DNA from: Pseudomonas nitroreducens
Lineage (GTDB): Bacteria; Pseudomonadota; Gammaproteobacteria; Pseudomonadales; Pseudomonadaceae
DNA: 64,000 bases
Reading direction: 5' to 3'
Assembly (NCBI RefSeq): GCF_014204515.1
Contig: NZ_JACHLI010000001.1
Span: forward strand, 372,001-436,000
The notes below the pieces were generated by a model. That model had not been told where the DNA came from, ran no database searches, and was given only the letters and a program-made list of their open reading frames with translations. The position numbers and the translations under genes are program-made. This document shows, one piece after another, positions 33,702 to 41,641 of the stretch (position 1 is the stretch's first letter; each line of letters starts with the position of its first letter).

Positions 33702-35330
33702 ATGACCACCTCCGCCCAGCGCGAAACAAGCCTCGCCACCCTCGATAGCCTCCTCGCTGAGATCAAGGGCCTGCTGCCGACCGACGAGCAGCTGCTGGGG
33801 CTATACAGCTTCATGCAGGGCCTGCCGGCTGACCTCCATCGACAGGCAGCGAGGAAGGTCTTGCTAGGTGCTTGCAAGTCGTTGTGTCCCCGGCTGGCCG
33901 GGACTGCGGCTATGTTCCTAGGGGAGGGTGAATCCGAGGAGCTGATGCTGGAGCCAGAGCTACTGATCGCTATGCGCGACAGCCTGTACCTGGCTTCGGT
34001 GTCAACGGATTGCGATCCTGAGATTCAGCCCGAGTTCGTTCGCATGGTGAGACGCGGTAGCGATGTCCACGGTATGCCGTTCGAACGCGATTGCCTGGAG
34101 GCACTGCTTCGTCTGATACGTCCTGCCGCTACTGTAATCACTCCCACAGGAAGCAGTGTGGCCTGGCTGGACATGCAGGTGCGCATGCCGAATCTGTTGA
34201 ACGTCTTCCGAGATACGGTATCGCGTGACCAATTTCGAGATGAGTTGGTTGGTGATGCTGTGTTGCTGCGGGTACGGCCTTCTGACCACGAAAAGATCAT
34301 CGAGTGCCAGCGGACGCTTCTCCAATACGTAGTCGACAATCTCTATTTCAATCGGGAGCGATGCCGCGAGCACCTTCATGAACTGAGAAATAATTCAGAG
34401 CTCAGTGCCCTTGCGCGTAAGTTGCAGCCTGAGCCCGACGATAGCTACTTCACCATCCTAACGCAGGGAATGCTGCCTTGTGATGAAGATAAGTTATTGA
34501 AGTACTTGAGCGATAATCCGGTTGAGGTGCTCAGCTGCTTGCTCAGGATCGGCCAGGACGCATTCCACAAGGCCATCACTGAAAGCCTGCTCAGAGTAGT
34601 TCTGACCGGGCCCTGGATGCGCTGCATTCATGGTATCGACGACCCAGAATATCAGCATGTGCGTTTCATGCTGGATCGCTTCTGCCAGCTCATCACCCGA
34701 GATCCCTTCATGGCCGGTCGGCTGGCCCGAATCAAGGAGTTCTCTGGTGAAAGCTTGGAGGATGACAAATTCTCGGTCAGCTTTTTGCTCTCAAACGCCT
34801 CCCTGGCAACTGCCGGTGTGATTTTCGAGCTTCCTCGACTAACCCATCCCGGTTTCCTCAGCTCTTTGGCGGATGTGCTGCTCCTGCCCGACCCCCATGG
34901 GTTGTTTGCTGACTCGCGCGCCAGTCACATGGCGAAGTTGAAGGCCGCTATCCACGATGACTGCCTGGTGGGCTATCAGATTATGGCGCCGAAGCTCTCT
35001 TGGCCGGGGGCAGAGACCATCACTGACCATGAAATGCGTCAGCGCGTCGTGGTCACTCGGTGGCTGCAAGTGACAGCGCACTACCAATTCGGTGTGCCTG
35101 ATGACCTCGAAAAGGCCATGAATCAACCCGGAACGCGCCTCTTGGATTACATCTCGCCTCGGGAGCTTTTGGCAAAGGAGGCGCCTGAGGAACTGATCCT
35201 TGAGATATGCCGTTTTGACAGGCGCCTTTTCGCGCCGGCTATCGACCTGAAACTGCTGCCGGAGTCCTACATCTGCGAGGCGACCGACGAAGGTGCGACA
35301 CTGCTGATGAGCCAAACCCTAGAGGTTTAG
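33702..35330 (+). CDS. Family B paralog B10
   Basis: 542 residues, 35 bases after B9, behind CCAAGGAACTACCG. FVRMVRRGSDVHGMPFERDC is the HG variant of the YG-x-FE-x-D segment; VLSCLLRIGQDAFHKAI and LLRVVLTGPWM follow. LSWPGAETITDHEMRQRV is the WP segment. Tail TDEGATLLMSQTLEV. Very similar in plan to B11 (both have LRVV and the HG variant). Function unknown. Confidence 0.83.
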   Translation: MTTSAQRETSLATLDSLLAEIKGLLPTDEQLLGLYSFMQGLPADLHRQAARKVLLGACKSLCPRLAGTAAMFLGEGESEELMLEPELLIAMRDSLYLASVSTDCDPEIQPEFVRMVRRGSDVHGMPFERDCLEALLRLIRPAATVITPTGSSVAWLDMQVRMPNLLNVFRDTVSRDQFRDELVGDAVLLRVRPSDHEKIIECQRTLLQYVVDNLYFNRERCREHLHELRNNSELSALARKLQPEPDDSYFTILTQGMLPCDEDKLLKYLSDNPVEVLSCLLRIGQDAFHKAITESLLRVVLTGPWMRCIHGIDDPEYQHVRFMLDRFCQLITRDPFMAGRLARIKEFSGESLEDDKFSVSFLLSNASLATAGVIFELPRLTHPGFLSSLADVLLLPDPHGLFADSRASHMAKLKAAIHDDCLVGYQIMAPKLSWPGAETITDHEMRQRVVVTRWLQVTAHYQFGVPDDLEKAMNQPGTRLLDYISPRELLAKEAPEELILEICRFDRRLFAPAIDLKLLPESYICEATDEGATLLMSQTLEV

Positions 35331-35405
35331 GCTCTGAAATTGACAATTTGTCACTAAAGGGGGTTGGTGGCACCATGGGAATCCTGACTATTCCGGACGT
35401 TCGTC

Positions 35406-37013
35406 ATGACCACTGATGTTGTTGCTGATCACCCGGCGATAGCTCGCCTGCAGGACTATCTCCATGAGCGCTATGGCCGGCCGCTGGATGACGCGGAGCT
35501 CGCTAAGGTGAAGGCGCTCATCGCCCAGGTGCCTGCGAAACGCAGGCCTGATCTCGCCCAGCCGATGTTCCTCTTCGTGACTCAGGCTAACTGCCCGAGG
35601 CTGTTTGATCTGTGCATGGCCATCTTCGGCATCCGCGTCTCGTCTGAGGTGTTGCTGAGGCCGGCGGTGATCGGTGCCTTCCGGGATATGGTCTTCGACA
35701 AGTACCGCACCTTCTCCGGCAGCGACGTCACGGATGAGCGCTTCGTTTCGCTCCTACGTAGCGCTGCGCGTCACCATGGCGCCTCCTTCGAGAGCGACTG
35801 CATCTGGGCCGCGCTCAGCGTCCTCGAAGATGTACGGTGGGGTGGGGCTACACTGGAAGGCTTCCAGGCCCGACTCCTGGGGCGTCTAGCGCTACTGGAG
35901 AAAATCATCTCCGAGAAGGCCTTCATCCTGCCGGTGATTGGTGATGCGCTGATCCTGGGCTTGCCGAAAACCTTGAAGCCAGAGCAGGCTCCTTTTGCCT
36001 GCAGACTCCTCTGGTACGTCCACGATACGCTCAACTTCAATGAAGAACGCTGCCGGGAAAAGCTCATGGAGCTGCGCGCGGTTGCCGGTCTGGAGGAGGT
36101 CTGCGAGCATCTGTGCCCAGGTGGCTATGAAGACTTCACCCGGATGATCCGCAACGGCCTGCTTCCCTTTGAAGAGGAGGGATTCGAGCGGATTCTTCGC
36201 AAGCGCCCAGAAGAGGTGCTGGCCTATCTCCTGAAGCCGGGCATCGGGGACTTACGCCAGATCATCAGTGATTCGCTCCTACGGGTGGTGTTTAGCCGAG
36301 ACTGGTTGTACTTCTCACACCTGGGTAGGCCCGAGAACATGAAGGTGCCGGGGTTGCTGCAGAAGTTCTGCCTGCTTCTTGCGCAGGATCAGTTCATGAG
36401 GGATCGCCTTGGACGAATCAAGGAGATCGGCGGTCGCAATCTCTACGATTTGAGCTTCTCGTATGCGTTTCTGCTGGGGCACCGCTACTTGTCGGAATTG
36501 GGCCTGGTCGAGCCTTTGCCGAAAGTCCTGGAGATGGGCAGTGTGGATCGCCTGGCCCAGGTCTACAGCCAGTACGACCCAACGAGGGCGCTGGATGAAC
36601 AGCGGCCCCAGTACCTGGAGCTAATCCGTAGCAACCTGGTGCCGTCGTGTGGCAGGGTCTACCCCAAGCTAGCTGCCGCCTACGGCTGGCCGGAGAGGGA
36701 CGCGATTGGGCTCAGTGAGATGGTGGAGCGGGTCTGCATCTACTGGTCGACCTATCGGGTATTCCATGGTGTGAACCACACCATCGGCCTAGATGACCCG
36801 CTGTTTGAGCAGATTTTCACTCCTGACGGCGCCCCTGAAGCGGTGAAGCTAGTGCTCAGCCAGGCACCACAGGAGCTGATCCACGAAATGTGCCTCAACA
36901 ACAAGGATCTCATCATCGGTGCCATCGACCTGCAGTTGCTGGGCCCTGAGTACTTGAACAACGCCAGTGATCCGGGCTGCACGGCCCTGATGATGAAAGT
37001 TCTGGAACTGTGA
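35406..37013 (+). CDS. Family B paralog B11
   Basis: 535 residues. FVSLLRSAARHHGASFESDC, VLAYLLKPGIGDLRQII and LLRVVFSRDWLYF are the family segments; YGWPERDAIGLSEMVERVCI is the GWP segment. Its tail, YLNNASDPGCTALMMKVLEL, aligns without gaps with that of A1 and gives the best link between the families. A perfect TGACAA-T-TTGTCA inverted repeat (35341-35353) in the 75-base gap after B10 could be an operator. Confidence 0.84.
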   Translation: MTTDVVADHPAIARLQDYLHERYGRPLDDAELAKVKALIAQVPAKRRPDLAQPMFLFVTQANCPRLFDLCMAIFGIRVSSEVLLRPAVIGAFRDMVFDKYRTFSGSDVTDERFVSLLRSAARHHGASFESDCIWAALSVLEDVRWGGATLEGFQARLLGRLALLEKIISEKAFILPVIGDALILGLPKTLKPEQAPFACRLLWYVHDTLNFNEERCREKLMELRAVAGLEEVCEHLCPGGYEDFTRMIRNGLLPFEEEGFERILRKRPEEVLAYLLKPGIGDLRQIISDSLLRVVFSRDWLYFSHLGRPENMKVPGLLQKFCLLLAQDQFMRDRLGRIKEIGGRNLYDLSFSYAFLLGHRYLSELGLVEPLPKVLEMGSVDRLAQVYSQYDPTRALDEQRPQYLELIRSNLVPSCGRVYPKLAAAYGWPERDAIGLSEMVERVCIYWSTYRVFHGVNHTIGLDDPLFEQIFTPDGAPEAVKLVLSQAPQELIHEMCLNNKDLIIGAIDLQLLGPEYLNNASDPGCTALMMKVLEL

Positions 37014-37039
37014 CCGGCCGCCGGCCAAAGGAGTGAACC

Positions 37040-37309
37040 ATGGCGCGAGCCAGACTGCACCTGATCTGCGGAAACTGCGGCTGTAAGGACATGTTCAGCC
37101 ACGTTATCGACCCTACCGGGCACGACATCCGGGGCGAACTGTTCCCGGCGGTGCTCATCAGTTGCGGAAACTGCGCCACGCTCCACGACCTGAGCGACAA
37201 CGCCCCCGATAGGAAGTCCCCGCTATGGGAGGCGCCTCCGGCAGCACGGTTAAGGCGCCGGCTGAAGCTGGCGCTCATGGCTTTCTGGCGCCAGCTCTTC
37301 CAGAAGTAG
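37040..37309 (+). CDS. Zinc-ribbon protein, 89 aa
   Basis: LICGNCGCKDMFSH and LISCGNCATLHDL give two CGNC knuckles spaced about 30 residues apart, a standard zinc ribbon. The C-terminus is basic and amphipathic (ARLRRRLKLALMAFWRQLFQ), possibly binding membrane or nucleic acid. 26 bases after B11 behind AAAGGAG, so probably the last gene of the B9-B11 transcript. Its end almost meets the opposite-strand gene at 37314. Confidence 0.7.
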   Translation: MARARLHLICGNCGCKDMFSHVIDPTGHDIRGELFPAVLISCGNCATLHDLSDNAPDRKSPLWEAPPAARLRRRLKLALMAFWRQLFQK

Positions 37310-37313
37310 CGCC

Positions 37314-37751
37314 TCAGTGCACCGAGGGGCCTTCACCGTGCCGCGCCTGGCGCGTTTTTGCGACTTCCAGGCGCAGTGCTTCCAGACCCTGCAGGTGGGC
37401 CACGGCGCGCTCAGTGGTCTCGGGTGTCAGGTAGGCGAGCATGAAGCTGTTGACCAGGCTCTTGAGCAGGCCGGCGGTGTCTTCGTCACGCACGATGGCC
37501 TGGATCGAGAACTGCTCCAAGGCCACGGCCGGCGTGTTGATCAGGAAGTCCGGGCCCATGCGCCGGCCTATGTCGACCAGCTGCGCCTTGATGGCTTGTT
37601 CAATGTCTACGTTGCTCGTCGCGCCTAGCTCTAGTCGGCGACCAAACTGAGCACCCTTCGGGACTTCCCTGAGCTCATCGAGCTTCGCGCTGGCGATCTT
37701 CTCCAGGAGCTCAAGTTCCTTGGCTTCTTGATCCATTTCGTCTTCGTACAT
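37314..37751 (-). CDS. Hypothetical protein, 145 aa, on the opposite strand inside the B array
   Basis: Starts at 37751 behind CAAGGAGTAGGC; the longer frame upstream has no ribosome site and overlaps B12. MYEDEMDQEAKELELLEKIA begins a long helical region; QFGRRLELGATSNVDIEQAI and ALEQFSIQAIVRDEDTAGLL follow. Soluble and mostly helical, no motif recognised. It diverges from B12 across a 120-base region and converges on 37040-37309. It is the only - strand gene between 1 and 39.5 kb. Confidence 0.72.
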   Translation of the reverse strand: MYEDEMDQEAKELELLEKIASAKLDELREVPKGAQFGRRLELGATSNVDIEQAIKAQLVDIGRRMGPDFLINTPAVALEQFSIQAIVRDEDTAGLLKSLVNSFMLAYLTPETTERAVAHLQGLEALRLEVAKTRQARHGEGPSVH

Positions 37752-37814
37752 GCCTACTCCTTGCAGGTCTGGTGGCCAGCTGGCCGAGTGCTCTGGATTC
37801 TTGCATAGCCTCAC

Positions 37815-37830
37815 GCAATTTGCCGCAAAT
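37815..37830 (+). promoter_or_regulatory. GCAATTT-type motif upstream of B12
   Basis: GCAATTTGCCGCAAAT, 42 bases before the B12 ATG. If TTGCCG (37820-37825) is the -35, CAGGAT (37844-37849, 18-bp spacer) could serve as -10. A small hairpin GGATA-GGGG-TATCC overlaps the same place. Confidence 0.45.
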
Positions 37831-37871
37831 AGTGCTCCTGGGCCAGGATAGGGGTATCCAGGAGAACACTG

Positions 37872-39521
37872 ATGACCGGCATTACCATTCCCGACGACGA
37901 CTACGACTTCGACTACGAGATTCAGGAGCTGCTGGTCAACGTCGGCGCCTCCGATACGCTCAACGCCGAGCATCTGGAAAAGATTGAAGAGATGCGCCAG
38001 ATGGCCAGGCAAAGCCAGAAGGAGCCACTGGCGCGCGCCCTTATCAACGCTTCGGCGGAGTTCCTCAATGTCCAGCTCCTGGAAGAGGGGCTGAGCATCG
38101 TCGACAAGCAGACGGCCAAGTCGTTGCTCGTCGATCTGCGCTTCGTGACCGAAGTGCGAGACAACGTGCTGGCGCCAGCTCCGGAGACGCTGCTGATCCA
38201 CCAGCACTTCATCGACATTCTCGTTCGCGCCCGCGACGTCTACGGCCTGGAGTTCGAGCTGGACTCCATCGAAGAAGCTATGCGCCCGATGGCGACCATC
38301 AGGGACACCGACCTGGCCGATGTATGGGCCGGTCTCAAGACTTCCCTGACCAACCTCAAGATGTTCCTCTCTGAGGCTGCGCTCAGGGACTTGTCCATTG
38401 GCAATAACGTGATCGGTTCGCTACCCAAGCGACCCACCCCCGGCCAATGCAATGTCATTGAGGCCATCCTGCGCTTCGTGAGCGAGAACTTCAGGTTCGA
38501 TGCCGCCACTTGTGAGGGCGTCCTGTTTGCTTACAAAGATCACGAGCAGCTCAAGGGCATTGCCAACCAGCTGCTGGACGATCACCTCTTCAAAGACCCG
38601 ATCCTGCGCGGCGTTACCGTGGACAAGGTCGACGCTGTCCGATCTGCGCTGCGCACTTTCCCAGAGAAGGTGCTGGAGTTCATTAACGGGCTCGACGACG
38701 AAGCGTTCATGAAGGCCCGGAATACGAGGTTGATCGAGCTGATCCTGGCCGGCGACTGGGTCAAGACCGATGAGGAGTGGGAGTGGGCCATCGAATCCAC
38801 GGTCATCCCCGAACTGGACAAGTTCGTCGCCCGAATCGCCAAGTCTCCGATTGGACTGGCCAGACTCAAGAGTATCAAGAGTCTGAGCAACACCACCCTC
38901 GAGGGAAAGACCATCTCTTTCTCCTACCTCCTGGCCCGTTGCGCCCTGCAGCGCAATGAAATCCACGCCCCGGTGCCGTCCATTGGCAATGGTTACAGCT
39001 TCAAGGATGGCCTGTCCAAACTGGTTTATGCTCTACAGGTAGGCGAGGAGACAGGAGCCTTCAGTACTGTGCAGGAGGAGAGCGAAAGGATTCTGCGCAC
39101 CCATGTGCTGCGTCACGGGAAGAAGATCCTGGCTGGTGCGCAGTCGCAGAACCTGATCAAGAATCTTCCTCCCCTGGCCAGCATGACCAAGGCTGAAATC
39201 GCTCATCGCACTGCAATTCACGTGGTTGCGGAGTCGGCAATCGTGGCGCTCCATGCGAAACCTGGTTCTGCGATGAAAGCATCGGACTGGAAGCGCGTAA
39301 AGCTGACCAATCATTTCAATACGGAGATCGAAGAGCTGCCTCTGGCTGTTTACCAGGTGGTGGCCGCTGAGGCCCCGGCAGAGTTGGTGCAGGAAATCTG
39401 CATGGCCAACAAGGGGCTGATCGTGGGTGCCGTCGAAGCAGGACTGCTGGACAGCAGCTACATGAACCATGCCCCGGATAGAGACGCAACGCGCTTGGCG
39501 CTGACTTCCTTCGACCTCTAG
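37872..39521 (+). CDS. Family B paralog B12, isolated copy at the array end
   Basis: 549 residues. HFIDILVRARDVYGLEFELD, NFRFDAATCEG, VLEFINGLDDEAFMKAR and LILAGDWVKTDEEW are all in order. The end reads ICMANKGLIVGAVEAGLLD, then SYMNHAPDRDATRLALTSFDL, again close to the A-type tail (Y, PD, T, D positions). It has its own upstream region and a terminator directly behind it, so it is a separate unit. A very acidic N-terminus (IPDDDYDFDYEIQEL) distinguishes it. Confidence 0.85.
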   Translation: MTGITIPDDDYDFDYEIQELLVNVGASDTLNAEHLEKIEEMRQMARQSQKEPLARALINASAEFLNVQLLEEGLSIVDKQTAKSLLVDLRFVTEVRDNVLAPAPETLLIHQHFIDILVRARDVYGLEFELDSIEEAMRPMATIRDTDLADVWAGLKTSLTNLKMFLSEAALRDLSIGNNVIGSLPKRPTPGQCNVIEAILRFVSENFRFDAATCEGVLFAYKDHEQLKGIANQLLDDHLFKDPILRGVTVDKVDAVRSALRTFPEKVLEFINGLDDEAFMKARNTRLIELILAGDWVKTDEEWEWAIESTVIPELDKFVARIAKSPIGLARLKSIKSLSNTTLEGKTISFSYLLARCALQRNEIHAPVPSIGNGYSFKDGLSKLVYALQVGEETGAFSTVQEESERILRTHVLRHGKKILAGAQSQNLIKNLPPLASMTKAEIAHRTAIHVVAESAIVALHAKPGSAMKASDWKRVKLTNHFNTEIEELPLAVYQVVAAEAPAELVQEICMANKGLIVGAVEAGLLDSSYMNHAPDRDATRLALTSFDL

Positions 39522-39537
39522 GTCGAGGCGATTGGAG

Positions 39538-39563
39538 AAGGCCGGCCTTTGGCCGGCTTTTCC
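39538..39563. terminator. Bidirectional terminator between B12 and the convergent zinc-finger gene
   Basis: GCCGGCC-TTT-GGCCGGC (39541-39557) with AAG on the left and TTTTCCC on the right. It can end transcription from both B12 (+) and 39569-39946 (-) sides, as expected between convergent genes. Confidence 0.72.
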
Positions 39564-39568
39564 CATCG

Positions 39569-39946
39569 TTACCCGGCGAACTTTTCCCATTCTTTGATGG
39601 CGCGAGAGGCTTCCTTTTCGCCGACTCCTGTGACCAATGATTCGGCGAATGCCAGGTGAGACGCCATGAAGCGGTCGAAGTCTTTCTTTGGGGCACCCTG
39701 AGCGCTGGCGCGGTTCCACCAGGAGAAGGCAACGGCGAGCCTTCCGATCTCTGGGTCGAAATTGTCTTTTAGGCGTTCCAGGCCGCCGTCGTTGTGCGCT
39801 ATTGCCCAGCCGAAGCTCTTCAGGAACTCTCGGATCTTCAGGGGCAACTTACCGGCGGCAAGCTTTCGGTGCTCGGCTTTATGCAGACGGACGTCGTCAG
39901 CGACGTCCTCGGCATAGGTCATGTTGCAGATCTTGCAGGTAGCCAT
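39569..39946 (-). CDS. C2H2-type zinc-finger protein, 125 aa, paralog of the next gene
   Basis: MATCKICNMTYAEDVADDV followed by RLHKAEHRKL gives C-x2-C...H-x3-H, a C2H2-like metal site at the N-terminus. A helical domain follows; PEIGRLAVAFSWWNRA matches PDIVRLAAAYAWWDIA in the neighbouring protein, and FDRFMASHLAFAESLVTG matches FTRFMTAHLELARALTG. Clear tandem duplicates. C2H2 sites in bacteria are found in Ros/MucR-type and mobile-element proteins; DNA binding is possible but not shown. Confidence 0.75.
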   Translation of the reverse strand: MATCKICNMTYAEDVADDVRLHKAEHRKLAAGKLPLKIREFLKSFGWAIAHNDGGLERLKDNFDPEIGRLAVAFSWWNRASAQGAPKKDFDRFMASHLAFAESLVTGVGEKEASRAIKEWEKFAG

Positions 39947-40009
39947 GCTGTTGATCTCTCTGAACAGGGAACGGCGAGCCTACACCCAGATCGAGATGGA
40001 ACGACAGTC

Positions 40010-40414
40010 TCAGTGTAGAGATTTTGGGGACTCCACGGGTGGAACAAAACGCGCCCACTCCCGAACCCTGTCGCGAGCACTCTTCTCGTCGCCTTCTCCG
40101 GTCAATGCGCGCGCCAGCTCCAGGTGTGCAGTCATGAAGCGCGTGAACTCTTCCTGGTCTATGCCGGCGCTCAGGGCGATATCCCACCAGGCGTAAGCTG
40201 CCGCCAAGCGGACAATGTCCGGATTCACTCGTTCGCGGAGCGCAAGAATCCCGGCGATACCCTTGGTTTTGAAGTCACGATATTGTGTCTGGAATTCCGC
40301 GATCTCAATAGGAACGCCACCGCAGGCCAATAGCCTATGGTACTGCCGGTGGTCGAACAGCTCAGTCGAATCCCTGTGATCGTAGTTGCGCAGGCAGATA
40401 GGGCAGGGGCTCAT
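40010..40414 (-). CDS. C2H2-type zinc-finger protein, 134 aa
   Basis: MSPCPICLRNYDHRDSTELF then DHRQYHRLL gives the same C-x2-C ... H-x3-4-H site as its paralog at 39569. The C-terminal helical domain ends REWARFV, against KEWEKFAG in the paralog. Its start overlaps the end of the methyltransferase-like gene by four bases (ATGA type), so those two are co-translated. Possible adapter that brings the upstream enzyme to its target (inference). Confidence 0.75.
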   Translation of the reverse strand: MSPCPICLRNYDHRDSTELFDHRQYHRLLACGGVPIEIAEFQTQYRDFKTKGIAGILALRERVNPDIVRLAAAYAWWDIALSAGIDQEEFTRFMTAHLELARALTGEGDEKSARDRVREWARFVPPVESPKSLH

Positions 40415-41097
40415 GTGCGGCTGCCTTCCCAGACGAATAGGGCGTGTTTGTCGGGATACTGCAGGCTGCGGCCGAAGATGAAGTCACCTTCGATCACGCG
40501 ATCCACGCGCGCCATAATCGGTTTTATCGCGTGCACGCCGCTGTTACCCAGCATGATGTAGCGCTTGACGCCGGTCAGGAGTTCTTCTTCGTCCACACCG
40601 ATGATGTTGCCTTTATGCTCAGGCCGGCGCTCATCCCACCGGTGGGTTACCCAGGAGGCGACAACTACGTCCGGGCGCATTTCCTTCACGGCCTTGTTGC
40701 CGTCGATACGGATCACGTCGGGGCTATAGGTGACTGGGGCCAAGTTTTCCGACTGATACAGGTCGATCAGCTCTTGATTCTCCTGTTGGTAGTTGTCCGT
40801 CATGGGGATACCAAGACCGCGTCCGAGCACGCCGTTTCCGGCGCCGATCTCGATTGCGTTGCGGCTCGGGCTGACTTCCATGATCAGCTCGTTGATCACG
40901 TCTAGGAGTTCGAATGTCGGCAGACCGTAGAGACCAATACCCGCGCAGAAGACCGACCGAGATTGCTGCGAGAATTGGCGGTAGAAAGCCGCTGGCATGA
41001 CTTTCAGGCGCATGCCATCCAGCGCTTCGCGAGCGAGGGTCATTACCTCTTCAGGGTTGATGTCTTTGAGCATCGTCCCGGTTTGGTCTTCGAACAT
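40411..41097 (-). CDS. SAM-dependent methyltransferase-like protein
   Basis: 228 residues from ATG 41097. AIEIGAGNGVLGRGL (about 81-95) is a typical motif I (nucleotide-binding loop) of class I methyltransferases; PDVVVASWVTHRWDER is where motif IV would lie and IMLGNSGVH would be a later strand. The substrate is unclear, as the catalytic motif is not a DNA-methylase DPPY/NPPF. ATG 41073 is an alternative start. First gene of the - strand unit with the two C2H2 proteins. Confidence 0.68.
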   Translation of the reverse strand: MFEDQTGTMLKDINPEEVMTLAREALDGMRLKVMPAAFYRQFSQQSRSVFCAGIGLYGLPTFELLDVINELIMEVSPSRNAIEIGAGNGVLGRGLGIPMTDNYQQENQELIDLYQSENLAPVTYSPDVIRIDGNKAVKEMRPDVVVASWVTHRWDERRPEHKGNIIGVDEEELLTGVKRYIMLGNSGVHAIKPIMARVDRVIEGDFIFGRSLQYPDKHALFVWEGSRT

Positions 41098-41160
41098 GAT
41101 GGAGCACCTGGAGAATCGAGGCGGCATCTTGCCAGAACGCACCTCCGATTGGCAGCGTCA

Positions 41161-41190
41161 TCGCAAAATAATTGCGCGTAGCGGCACAAA
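41161..41190 (+). promoter_or_regulatory. Promoter of the TTGCGC type, + strand
   Basis: TCGCAA (41161-41166), 18 bp, CACAAA (41185-41190). The spacer ATTGCGCGTAGCGGCA is close to that at 12141 (ATTGCGCATAGCGGCA). A second possible promoter, TTGCTC-16-TACACT, overlaps just downstream. Either would transcribe the Lar-like gene at 41261, as the related promoter at 12141 does for another Lar-like gene. Confidence 0.55.
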
Positions 41191-41260
41191 TACCCCTTGC
41201 TCCATCATGTCAAAGTGATACACTGTGTTCATCGAATCGCATGCAGGGCAGGAGCCCGAG

Positions 41261-41602
41261 ATGACCAAAAAATACAATCTGCGCAACTGTCTGTACTGCA
41301 AGGGCTCCAAGTTCGGGATTTCCAGCAATGACCAGGACAACTTCTACGTATGCTGCGATACCTGTGGCTGTGACGGCCCGGCGGCTGACACTGTAGAACT
41401 CGCAGTTGATGCCTGGAACAACCCCGAGTGTTTCGCGGTCGGCACCGGTAACGGCATGCTGATCAAGGTCGTCATCAGTCAGGGAGATCTGACAGAGGAA
41501 GGCTGCACGGCTGATGAGCTGCGCAACCGGGTCTTGAAGGCCCTCGATGATGCCGCGCCCCAGCTGCCGGGCTTCAATGTTGAAATCGAAGTGCAGGTCT
41601 GA
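41261..41602 (+). CDS. Lar-like zinc-ribbon protein 3
   Basis: 113 residues from ATG 41261 (GCAGGAGCCCGAG upstream). NCLYCKGSKFGISS ... CCDTCGCDGPAADT ... AVDAWNNP follows the Lar-type order CxxC, CxxCG, AWN. A C-terminal domain of 50 residues (LIKVVISQGDLTEEGC) is extra. With 11427 and 12211 this makes three such proteins; two of them have nearly the same promoter. Function beyond metal binding is not shown. Confidence 0.68.
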   Translation: MTKKYNLRNCLYCKGSKFGISSNDQDNFYVCCDTCGCDGPAADTVELAVDAWNNPECFAVGTGNGMLIKVVISQGDLTEEGCTADELRNRVLKALDDAAPQLPGFNVEIEVQV

Positions 41603-41641
41603 ATCTTTCAATCCTGCCTCCCAAGCAAGGACGCTACGTCA

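Noticed and set aside
18187..39521. Family B as phage tail or virion proteins
   Set aside because: Size and tandem layout recall virion gene blocks, but no capsid, terminase, tail or lysis gene lies in the window and the proteins look all-helical. Not supported.
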